The notes beneath the pieces are model-generated. The model saw only the letters and a program-made list of their open reading frames with translations. It made no database searches and was not told the DNA's origin. Shown here one piece after another: positions 52,522-64,000 of a stretch of 64,000 bases of DNA. Within the stretch, counting starts at the first letter, position 1. Each line of letters starts with the position of its first letter. Made by a program: the position numbers and the translations under genes. Source of the stretch: Linepithema humile (Eukaryota > Arthropoda > Insecta > Hymenoptera > Formicidae); assembly GCF_040581485.1 (NCBI RefSeq), contig NC_090130.1, forward strand, positions 27,505,418 through 27,569,417, in the 5' to 3' direction.

Positions 52522-55500
52522 ATATCGCACTACTACTGTGTGTCCGAGAAATCGGCGTGCTCGCGAGCTACCTAAACGCATCCGTCAGTGCGGCTCGTGT
52601 TTACTGTCTAGGCGAGGATCGACGAGCTTATCCGATGTCCGCGATGTCAGACTGTAATGGAGTGCGCGTACGGGCGATTCGAGAGATTTACCGTTACATG
52701 TCGGATGGAATCGCGCAGTCAACGTTTGTTAAGCGATATATCCTGTTGCACTACGGATTAATTCCGTGATTGGAAAAAGGCATGATAATCGCGAGAAATG
52801 AGATAGAAACTTCATTGTACTAATTCTCTTACCTTTTTGACGACGAGCTGCGCAGCATCTTTAATGTATGCACTTTGCAATTTCTCTCATTTCTGTATTC
52901 CTTATAATTTGTAAAGTGAATCAGTATGCTGTAAGAGGAATTGATTTTACATACGTAATATTGAACTGTAAAGGAAGTGAATTGCATTATTCCTGCAAAA
53001 ATTGTCACTTTTTTAGTTACTTGTCAAAAATAATATTAACGCAAAATATCTCGTATTTATGAATTCCTTATGTTACACAAAATGATACATGATTTTTTAA
53101 ATTTTCATGAATTGATTTCATCCAATTTGTCATTCCTGCGATTATTAGCTTCAGTTCTAATCTGTGATTCCGTCTCGTTTATTTCTTAAATCTATACGAC
53201 GTGTATATAAATGATTAATTTAAATAAGACATTGTTTTGTAGCGCGAAATAATCTTCTCGATCCTCGCCTCGACATGCAAGCCAAAAGAGCGATACGTCG
53301 AAGGTCCAAAGGATGCCTCGGTCACGATCGACGCGTCGAAGAGAGCGAACATCCGCTTTCCGGTCAGTCGTCTTGTCTTTTGATATTATGTTTGCAGCCG
53401 GATTTTCGAGAGCATTAAGCCCGCGTTTGCGATACTGATCGACACGCCGGCCGTGGATTATGGTTGTTTGTTTCTCTAGCTTGTTTTTTTACAAGATACA
53501 GGGCGTCACTACTCGACACACGTGGGAAAGGTATAAAATCTCGCGACAAGATTCGAGACACCATGACACACGAAACGTGAGACATTATTGACCACACGCA
53601 CTTCAGATGCCACTATAGGGAATACTCCATTTCTTCCATCTGACAAAAATTATTATTTTATCTTTATCTTATCATGTTGAATTTATCAACGTGCGGAACA
53701 AATTATTTAAAAATTGTATATTCTCTCTTGTACATAAAGAGGAATAATTAGTGGGTATGACCATGCAAAAAGACCTTAATTTATATTTCGCATATTTGGA
53801 TTATGCTCTAAATTATGCCGTTGTATGTTCATCCTAATAAACTTGCTGTTCTGTGGGTTTTGCTGTTTCGTATTTATTCAGGAGTGCACTTTACTTTATG
53901 ATTCGCCTTCATATATATCATATTACTTGCCGCTTTAGAATAACTATAACTCTAAAACGGAATGTAGTTAAATACATGAAACGGATTAATGATAGATTTT
54001 TTGTGAAAAAGAAATGGCGCGATATGAAAAAAGGAATGTGTAACATTCCTGCAAATAAAGTCAAGATTGTCGGGTTAATAGATTTTTCGCCGCGATTTCG
54101 ACATTCTATTAAGCGGGCATTTAAACGAATGGTCTGGTTATTTTAACAATCGTATCGCATGGCTTCGACTGCAAATTTGACCAACGCTGATCCAGCGAGT
54201 ACGCAATTAAACGCGCGTCGACAACGCAATTTAGCCGTCTAGACCGAGCCGCCGGCGAGAACACGCGGGAAAAGTAGGACGATCGAGACGCGATCGATAC
54301 GGGAAAGAGTCGTCGGTCGCGCGCGCCTGCAGCGCTTTTCGAATTTCTCCTCCGCGATTAAAATACTTGCGTCCTCGCAACACAGGAATATGACTTGACA
54401 TAAAGTACGTCGCGCTTAAAAGCAATTTTCCGCATTCTGTAATATTAAAAGCCACTTAGCAGCGGAGTAGACTCGCTATTTTTTGACCAACTGAAGTAGA
54501 GACGACGTTCCGTTTACGGCTTTTTGAAGAGACTCCGCATTGTGCGCGGAATTTCTTCCACAATGTCGGTCGAAAAAAATTGACATCAAAAAGATCTTTA
54601 TTCCGCCCTTGTTCTAAAGAATAGTTTTAATGCAGTTATGCACATGTGCGAAAAGATACGTATATCCTGTTTTCAGCTGCGACACACGCGAATACTTGAT
54701 CTTCAATCACGCAATCATTCAATATGCAAAGTTGATCGATACGCACGTGAAATGATATCATATTGCTTGCAGCGCACATTTGAGACTTCACATTTGCAAG
54801 CCGAGTCTCGCAAAAGTCGAAACATCGATGTCACTCGCCGGAAAACCCCGCATTTCGTACACCCACGTGTACAGCCGAGCATACGCGTTATTTAACGCGC
54901 ACGTCTTTCTTTTTTAGCGCCGTTCCGCAGCTCGTCCGTAAGTTCGCACACTCCCCCACCCCGGGCACATCGTTAAAACTTTCCGTCGCGGAAATTCCGT
55001 GCTTTTTGCAGCGACGCATCGCTCGTTAGTCCTGCCAACCGGATTACACGAGCCCCGCTAACTAAAGCGTTGTATTTTACTGAGCGCAGGACAAACCGCT
55101 GTATTGTTACTCGCAGATACGTGCTAAAGACGCGTAATAGGTCTTTACAAAACTTTACAACCAAGCTCGATTGATCCAGCTTCTTAATTCGTGTATTTAC
55201 TATTTCTTTCAATCTCTAAATATATCTGTGACATTTAATTGTAGCTTAAACACTTTTAGTATATTGACAATCCTGTTTATTAGCTCGAAACTCGAAAATT
55301 GCGCGTGAAAGGAAAAAAATGCGTGTACTTGTACAGCGCTCCACTCGCGCCCTATCAAGCGATCCAGCGATTCCAGCTGCGCGACGTGAGATAGTATGAC
55401 TTTTCGCATTTCGTCTCTCCGGGTTCCTCCTGCCGACGTGCTTTATTGCAGCAATAAAGGGCGGATCGATATTCCGTTGCACGTACGCGGCTTCTGTGCG

Positions 55501-58500
55501 CTCATTCGCGCGCATATCTACGCCGGCCAAGCCGGCTCGGTCTTGTCTGATTATCAGACGGTACATAATATAAAGTTCAAGTCGCGGAGGAGGATATCGG
55601 GACACATCAGCGGCCGCGATCTGACGCTCTGATAAATCGTCACGATTTATCTCAGCGCACACGCGTTTTCGCCTCGCCGCGATTGATTTCGGCCGTACTT
55701 TGTATTCGCGATGCGAAACTAAACAGTTTTCCGAGTTACATTTGTGACTTCCGAAGCGCGATTGTCATGTCAATGTTTCATCCGATCAATTAGGGACCCG
55801 CCTAATTAGCGACTCGGCGCGGCATCGAACAATTTGCGCGTTACATAAATAAAATAGCGCGAGGTCAGTGCGCTACTTCGCCCGTGTGACCTACGAGCGA
55901 ATAATTTGAGCGTACTTTCTATAATGACGCCATTAATAGTGCAGTGTACTGGCTTGCCTTGCCGTCGGTTTGTTCGATGATGATTAAAATATACAAGACG
56001 TTAAATCCATCTGGCTCAATGTTTTGGTCCAAGTGCTGGTCACAGAGATATTTACGACGGAAAATCGTGAAATAAGTGCGTCAAGTTTGTTAAAAAATTT
56101 TCAGATGAGGGAAAACACTAACGAGACACCTTGTGCAACTTTATTCTGTTACCAACAAAAAACCGCGACTTGGTTATGTCAATTAGTCCGGATACATCGA
56201 CTTCGCGCGTTCGTAAAAAAAAGGGAGGAAAAAAAATATCCGAATGAACCGCGCTTTTCGCTCGACTGATCGAATATCGCGGCCGAACGATTCCCGGCGG
56301 CTCCGATATTTATCCGCTCTACTGCGACGTCGATTGTCCGTGGAAACGCGCGCAACTCCTGCGCGAGTTATTGCCGGGTCAGTCATCCGGATCGAACGCA
56401 CGCGAGTTTCGGTACGGACAGACGATAATAATTCAATTTCCTGAATTCCTGCAAGGTCTGAGTCTCGCTAACGGCGGTCAGCTTCTGTCCACCCTCCCCC
56501 TCTTCCCCTCCGCCCTTTTCAATCGAAACAGGAAATCATGCGAATCAGACATCAATGCAACGCCGTGCGAAATAATGTAGCCATTTACAGCTGCGATTGA
56601 AATCACGGTAAAAAGAGAAAAGTGCTTTGCTATCTGCTTGGCTTGATGATCGAATAACGAATTCAACTAAATGCATTAGCACGTATCAGTTAAAGATTGC
56701 CGAAACTAATGAAAGCATTATTACTTTGACGATTATAGTTACAATATTGCCTGAAATTTTATTCGACAAGATTTCTAATTACTGAAATTTGTACGATTAC
56801 CTTCAGTACGCATCTTCAGTGTGCAGTCGATTAAATTGGCAAAAAATATTACAGAGATATTGTCGAAAAATCAAAATCAAGAGATGTAAATCTGTAACAA
56901 TATTTTCGTTATCGCGATTATTTTCGTTGACGCATCCCCGGTACACATATGATAGCGGTCATAAAGCGCTGATGTAATGGAATTAAACGAAAACCAGCGC
57001 GACCAAAACCGTCTGATTCGTTAATCCCATTTAACGTATCCGTCGTAACTTCGTAATCAACGGGCTGTAATAATGCGCTTTGTGTTGCAGTGAAAAATTA
57101 TATTTCTGGCAGCGCAACGTGATAACAGCGCACAATATCGGGATGACCGATGTCGGCATCAAATTGATAAGTGAAGCGAAGTTATACGCTTCGTTCACGT
57201 CACGCTGATTAAGACCTTACGCAATAATTCTTTTTCCAATACGCGCTGCCACCGTCCGTACTTCGAATCCGGTTAAACTCGAAGTAAAACGGGCAAACAA
57301 AACGGAAAATCTTCCGGCTGTAACGAATATCCGTTTACTCGTAGATTTTTTCGTGGATAAAGTTGCAATCAACTTTTCGAAAATATTTTTATACAATAAC
57401 TGTTCTGCCAGACGTTTTACTAAATCGATAACATTTTTTATCATAATTGTTAGTTTGCAGTATTTATCGAAAAATCGCGCAGAATGTTTTAAACAAATAA
57501 ATCGGATAGTACTGTAATTTCCTACCACCAAGTTTGTTTGCAGAAAGCAATATTTTTTCAAAAATACATATGTACGTTTTATAAAAATTTTGCATGTATG
57601 CATATTTATGCATATTTATTATGCTTACTTTGTTCTTTTCGTCTGCAGATATGCACACTGCAGATTTGATTGCATAAGTTTTTAATTTTACTTTTCATAA
57701 ACCCAAGTACAAATATTAATAGAGGTAAATTTTTTTTTATATTTTTAAATCAACTCGTATACCATATATCGAATAAAATTGAAGCGTACAAAAGATTAAT
57801 AAAAATTTTGCCGCAAAACGAGATATGTATCAAATATCTGCGTTAAACACGATTTAAATGCTATATTAATCAATACCGCGTAAAGATTTTTCATTAGAAG
57901 TGTTTTTCGACAAAGAGTACTTAAAAAACTTTTACCAACTCTCCGATAACGTTGCAGTTGAAATGCGATAAATACTGTAAATTACAACCGCAACTGCAAT
58001 TTATGCAATACTTTTTCATTGATTTCTATAAAGATTACGCGAAATCGTGCTTTCAGCGTTGTTCCGCAGACTCTTTTATTTGATGTTTTTACGAGCACTT
58101 TTATCGTCGCACTTAAATCCTTGAAATGAAACAGCAGCATGGCGATTGATCGCGCTAACTTGTACCTCCGTCAAAAGTCATTTCGTCCAAATGGGCTTTC
58201 AATGGCGCGGAGGGCCGCAGGATATTTATCGGCAAGCAGGAAATTCCGGGGCGCGGAAAGGGCGCATCCCCTTTAAGGGGCCCTTAGGGAAAAGTATAGT
58301 GCTTTCGCGGCTTTAACTTAGCAGCGGCGGCGAGTCGTTGACTTGTTGAGTGGTTCGTGTCAACGTGACCGGGTTAGAGCGCGGCCCACCGGAGATATTT
58401 GCCGGTACGCGCGCGCGGCCGACACGCCGGCGACGCGACGGGACGCGACGCGGCCGTCGACTACCATCGACCTTATACGCCATCGGGATCGCGATACGTC

Positions 58501-60984
58501 GATCGCACGCCCAGCGTGAAATCCTGTCAGCGCATTAGAGTGTACAGCCGAGCAATGCCACGTGCACACGTCCGTCCACTCGACGGCATTCATGTAAAAT
58601 AGGATTCTGAATCGATATCTTCGGAAATCGGCTGCTTCTGAAATAGATCTTTTCGAACCGATTCTCTTCTTTATTCGAGTCCGGCGCTCAAGCATTTGCT
58701 TCAAAAGAAACTTGATATTCTATGTAAAATGTATCAAACCGATCTGTTCAAAAAGTTAAGTCTATTTATCGCTTGAATATCGCTTGTTATCGTTTATTTT
58801 CTGACAAGCAAAGCGTCAAGTTGCAACAAATTATTGATAACGAAAAGATGCATATCGTTGATTACAGAGTGAACTGCTTCATTAATTCCACTTCAATATT
58901 CTTAGAAAATTAAATCACAAATTTATGGACTGCCTTGATAATAAAGATAGAATAAAGAAGGAAATTTGGAATATTATGATTTTAATTAAGCAACTTTCGC
59001 AGAAAAATTCAGAGTTTTAGAAAAAATTTTAGAGTTAAAATGACTCAATCAGTAGTATTATCACAATTAAAATACATGATAATTTTACGAAATTAAAATG
59101 AAATTTTTTATAATTTCGGAAAAAGAGCTTACAATTCTAGAATATATACTTTTTTCCTGCGCAATTTCTACTTAAATATTATTTTTAAAAAAGGCTTTTT
59201 CGTGTCTGCAGTAAAATGTGCATTCTCGAAATTGCGAAGTCTTATAATTATAGAATGTACACTTTTGCCTCACGTAGCAAAAAGAACGTTACGTAATAGC
59301 TGAAACAAAATATTTAGTTGGTATAAATAAAAGCCTCAGCTATAAAATTTTGTTAAAAACATTAAATTTTCTTTCCTAGTGTAGAATGTCTATGCCATTC
59401 GCTTTTAAAAACGAAACTTTATATATCTATAATTGTTAATATAAAAATACCATATAAATTAATTTTCTGATATATATTGAAGAAAGCTCTGAATTATATA
59501 TTTTATTTCTTCTTTAGTAATGAATGACGCTTAAATGGAAATAGCACACGTCGGATTTGAAAGAAAATTCACGGCTGAACAAGTTAAACTTATTTAATCA
59601 CTCGGCAAAATCTATATATAAAGATAAAATGGCATCCGCCTCGATGTGATGTCCATGATTTACGAACCATCTAAAACGGGATAAAATTTCTTGGCTGTTG
59701 AAGGCATCAGTTCGAATTATATTAATCATCGATAACCTCTGTCGAATGCAATTCCCATTATTATTAAACGCTCGTAAATCAAAGACTATTTCAAGTTGCG
59801 CTAATTTCAAAGAAAATAATATTAGAAGAGAAAGAAAAAGCTTTTTTACATTACTGGTCACATCAAGCGTTTCTAAGCTGCTTTTTTTCGTGAGGAAACG
59901 GAACGTTGTCGTTTATCGTTTCTATTGATGAACGTCTATAAAAAGATGGTTGCAAGAAACGATTTTAAGAAATGGCTGCGTGGACTTTTACGTCTTGTGA
60001 AGGAAATCTTCACGACCCGATATAACGGACTGCGTGTTATGGACGGCGTGAAAAAAAAAAAAAGAGAGAAAAAATATCAAGTCGATGGATGTATATATCA
60101 GAAATGGCGAGGTTGACGCCGTTATTCCTTGCCGAGTAGTGCGCACGAATTTTATACCTTTTCCATGGGGGCTCGACTTTCCATAGTGGCGTCGGCGCCT
60201 TTGTACGTTCCGCTTTTATCTCGCACACACATACACACACATTCATACTACGCATTTACAGATACATATTACGCGTCACGTTACACGTCAAAAATGCATT
60301 TTCTAGGCGCACGCGATGCAATCAGAAGTGACTTTGCATAAGATTAGTGAAAGTAAGTGCGTACGAGAGCAGAATATAATATTTGCTTTTAAGTCTTAAG
60401 GTTTGATTGTGTTACAAGTATTGCTATAATATCTTATTTTTTTTGTTTAGAATAAAACAAAAGAGAATGACATTTATTAAAGAAACTCATAACACAATAC
60501 AAAATGATATAAAACTATTACATCTTGTTAAATTTTGCAGGAAGATTTATAAAAAATTGGAGCTATTTTTTAGTATATATATATATAACGATGTCGACAT
60601 GCTGATAATTTTAATTTGTAATTTATTTAACATAATATTTAATATTAAAAATAAATTGGTTGAAAGAAATAGTTAAAATTTTGACTATGAAAATATCAGC
60701 TTTGCCAGAAAATACGACGGCAAGTTTAATGATTCAATTTTAAAATAGACTGTACGCATTTATTATCATCAACTTTATACGAGAAAACGACGAAATAGAA
60801 GGACCTTATATATACAGAGTTTAATCTGGAAGTCAGTAAGTTTTGTCGCACAGTAAGTTCCATGATATACTTTCCCGTGAAAGATTGCGACGCGGCGGAA
60901 GGATTAAAAAAGGATGCATCGCACCGCGGTTACCAGCCAAGCGTTTTACATACACGCAGTTCACACTCAACACACGAACACATG

Positions 60985-61014
60985 TGTATATATATATATA
61001 TATTGTATATATAT
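60985..61014. repeat. (TA)n microsatellite
   Basis: TA units with one TG interruption in AT-rich intron. Confidence 0.9.
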
Positions 61015-61308
61015 TTCGCACGTATATTTTTCGCAAGGTATACGAAATCATATACATACAAATCGTATACACGTACAGGCTGTTCCGAAACTGCCAGGCA
61101 CCTTAAAGCCATCAGTATACACGAACTTTTCCACGTTTCTCAAGTTTCAGCGCGTGAGTTGACTATTTTCTCTATAATAAACTACGGAACGCGATAGAGA
61201 ATCAGTATGTTGCTCGCAAAAGATGCCCTTAAACGGAAAAGGACTCGTTTAGAAGCGACCTATTAGATTGTTTATTAGAAGGTGTCGTATTTTATTGTTA
61301 GATATTTG

Positions 61309-61336
61309 TATATATATATATATATATTTTTTTTTT
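61309..61336. repeat. (TA)n followed by T run
   Basis: About nine TA units, then T to 61336. Confidence 0.9.
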
Positions 61337-64000
61337 ATTTCTCTTAGAGAGATCCATCGCGCGAGAGAGAAAGAGAGTTTCGGACCACCCCGTAGGCACG
61401 CATTTTACCCACACACAGAGTTCACTTGACCACGATTCATTTACACATTCTCCCAGACCATAATTATGTATGTTTATCATTGTTGGGTGTATGTAAGTGT
61501 GCGTTATGCGATAGTAAAAGCCAAGTACCGCAAGAGCTGGATGTGTTGTTGCGCGTAGGAAAGCGTTAATGTGCTTGCGCGCTAGGAAAGCTTTCTGTCT
61601 CTAGAAGGGCTGCAAGTGTGAATGTAACGCAACAAGAGGGACTGCAAACGTGTCGCTCGGGACACGGCAGGTGTGAAGGAAGCGCCCTTTACGCCACATC
61701 CTCGTATATATCGCGGCGTTTAATGGCTTAACGGTTAATAGCCCGGGTTTATCACCTGGGATAGAGAAAGGACCGGACTGCCAATTTTCATTTGCCGTCG
61801 GACATGCAATTTCCTGCCTGAATTCGGCCCTCGGAGAATTACCGTTATGCCACGTCGTCGATGATTATAGAACAAGGAGCGTACGCGAGAAAATATCAAT
61901 CATTATACAGGGCATGTTATTATCTCTCCGCTAGATTTTAGTTGTCGCTCTCTTTCTGGCTGACGATGAAAAATTATATTTTTAGCCTTTTTAAGCTTAA
62001 AGCTTACAAAAGTATTAGATTCCACCTCTTCGATATCGTACTTTTTTTTTATTTTTCATTAAAAGTGTCATTTCGAATAAGAATACTATCGATTTGAAAT
62101 AAATTTGTCGTATGTCTGGCAAATAAATGAGCATTACTATTCTGCAAAAAAAAAGTGGTTGAGGAATGCGTTTTGGAGAGAAAAATATGAGGAAGGATAA
62201 TATTGACACATTATGGAATCAAGTAGGCAAGTTTAGCGCTAAAGGTGCCGCGTGAATATGTAGAAAGCTAGAGAGCGTATCAATTTGAGCTCCAACAATA
62301 TCGTTAGGGAAAAACGTTTGAATCGATAAGGGGGCTCCTGTTTTCCGTCGCTCCAAAGGAACGCCTCGATTTTACGGGTAAATCGTCGCGATCAAAGGGA
62401 CGGAGTTCCGTAAAAGTCGCTGTGTAGTTTCATAGTTTCTCCTATCGAGCGAAAGCCAAAGTAACATGTTGTTCACAGTCACTCTTCTATCCAGGTCCAG
62501 GATGTCAGAAACTCGGCTTACCTTTTCTTAGAATTCGGCTCTTTATTTTATAAATAACTTTCTTAAATCGGTAGAAACACTTTCGTGAAAATATCGGAGA
62601 GATATAAAAAATTTGATAAAAATATCAATGTAATAATATTTGATGGCTGATAGTTTTGTCAATTGCGTAATCGATTTTCGTAACAATTATTGGCTGAATT
62701 ATAAGCTGTGACGTGCGTAAAATAATTATTGAATTTTAATTGCTTCAAGTCATATGTCCCTTTTTTTGATTTCTGTTTTACATATTGGGGATAAATCTAA
62801 CTTTGAAGTCTAAACTCTTAAATTATATTGTCTTTTGCGTTCTATTTGTTATCGATACAGAGAGGGGAAAAAGTACGGAGGTAAAACACTCATAATTCAA
62901 ACACGTAAAATACAAGTAAGAAGCATTCCGATAATCGGGCACTCCGCGCTGACGCGGGTGCACGTTGGAAATGCAGCGGTCTGTCAACGAGTAGAGCTCG
63001 GCGGAGTGTGAAAAATTGCGGAGGTTTTCAGCTCTACTTCTACTTCCGCATCCGCCGGCCCAGAGAGATCCCACTTTCCTAACCCCCTCCCACCCACTCC
63101 CGAATTGAACTCGTGATTTTTCTTTTCCTCGCGAAAAATAGGTCGCGGTTCTCGCTACGTGCTGGAACTCGGTTAAGCGTTGCGCGCCGCGCGCGTTGCA
63201 CCTCGCGTTATGATTTATGCACACTTTGTGTTTTCGGTAGGTACATCCTTCACAACGTTACGGGCATAACTTGGAAACTTCGGTGCAATTACAGTGGAAT
63301 TTGTTTTCGTTAAAACATCATTCCGACTGCTTCTTTAAATAACAGCAATGTTTTCTGGATTTTTATAACCGGTGCTACGTGGGCTTTACGAGTCTTCTTT
63401 ATGTTGAAATTATTAAGCAAATCTTGAAGGAGATTCTTATGGCGATTTGCAGCGGAGTAGCATTATTCGTTGTCTATTATAGCTCGGCTGAAATAAATTC
63501 GCGGTTTACGGCGATCCGTGAAACAAGTATCGAACGTTCTATCGCGATCCCAGTGAAATTGATAAAGGATGAGAAACCGCAGTTTGTCCCTCCAGAAATT
63601 GGATATCCTGAATCTCATAAGTCTCGGAAAGACTGTTTCTTTAAAATGCGGTTTCTTTGTGATGCTATATTTTTAAAAAATATGAGAGATATTTTAAGGA
63701 ATAATTTCAACGTTATTAAATGCACTCACGGTTAACTAGATTTTTTTATCTATCGGCAAACTTTATAAAAGTAATTGCAATGTTGAAACGATGAAAATTT
63801 TTTTTTATTTTATTTTATTTTTTTTTTTTTAGTTTGTCATAAAAATATCGGCAGTTCTACGTGCAATTTTCCGAACATTTTGTATAATATCGCGGGTTTA
63901 CTCTTACTTTTCCGTACGCTCACATGTCAGATTACTCAGTTTTTTTCACGCAGGCTCATCTTGCATATACGTCGAGATGGAAGAACATGATCTTCTTATT

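Larger units (their letters stand above)
51866..64000 (+). other. Intron downstream of the Cys-loop pair (partial)
   Basis: The next receptor exon should begin near VDLRH and carry loops B and C and the first membrane helix. It was looked for and not found, so this intron exceeds 12 kb. It contains a 276-bp MITE (52106-52381), a 31-bp tandem pair (52460-52521), CpG-rich islands (about 52440-52690, 54180-56480 and 58180-58600) and TA repeats (60985-61014, 61309-61336). A possible 120-bp exon-like segment at 53243-53362 is discussed as a finding. The 118-codon plus-strand frame at 63379-63735 has no recognised domain. The blocks 56700-58170, 58700-60980 and 61340-64000 show nothing else I can support. 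Confidence 0.85.

Noticed and set aside
55246..55662. A 138-codon minus-strand frame in a CpG-rich island
   Set aside because: The composition explains the open frame, and the translation has no recognisable motif.
63379..63735. A 118-codon plus-strand frame near the window end
   Set aside because: No recognised domain, no splice context and no similarity to the remaining nAChR segments.
51866..64000. The next nAChR exon (VDLRH..., loops B and C, YxCC, first membrane helix)
   Set aside because: Looked for and not found, so it is taken to lie beyond the window.
1..64000. tRNA, rRNA, spliceosomal RNA, known microRNA or CRISPR features
   Set aside because: No convincing tRNA B-box context, no conserved small-RNA sequence and no regularly spaced repeat-spacer array was seen. 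A covariance-model scan would be needed to exclude small RNA genes fully.

Overview
This window is eukaryotic, intron-dominated DNA from an insect, most likely a hymenopteran (ant or bee group). That assignment rests on exon sequence typical of insect nicotinic receptors, on alternation of AT-rich intron with CpG-rich islands, and on short inverted-repeat elements ending in AGGGTGTCCC, a type I associate with Hymenoptera. The species cannot be named from the sequence alone. I see no bacterial, organellar or rRNA sequence, no tRNA and no CRISPR array.

I could recognise only one gene. It lies on the + strand and is the middle of an insect nicotinic acetylcholine receptor alpha subunit, best matched to nAChR alpha4 (Drosophila Dalpha4 / nAChRalpha4). 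Four coding exons are visible, all in the extracellular ligand-binding domain: a 45-bp exon (11577-11621), a 110-bp exon (25274-25383), and two 181-bp versions of the Cys-loop exon (A 50630-50810, B 51685-51865). A and B enter and leave in the same reading phase and are 47/60 identical in protein, so they form a mutually exclusive pair. Using both gives a premature stop inside B. Using neither shifts the frame. The signal peptide and first extracellular exons lie upstream of the window. Loops B and C, the YxCC motif and the four membrane helices lie downstream.

The rest is intron: at least 11.5 kb before the first exon, 13.7 kb between the first two, 25.2 kb before the Cys-loop pair, 0.87 kb between A and B, and at least 12 kb after them. 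These introns hold a probable piggyBac-type non-autonomous element (9409-10221), a 509-bp foldback element with long imperfect arms (13216-13724), a 276-bp MITE (52106-52381), a diverged roughly 200-bp tandem duplication (22219-22633), a roughly 800-bp pyrimidine-rich strand-asymmetric tract (15940-16740), microsatellites and several perfect hairpins.

The points most worth a second look are the alternative Cys-loop exon pair, including its matching purine-rich upstream tracts and the weak 5' splice site of exon B; the foldback hairpin, whose mismatches favour G-U pairing in the sense of the host transcript; and a possible recursive splice site near the midpoint of the 25-kb intron. I did not find a convincing new multi-gene system.
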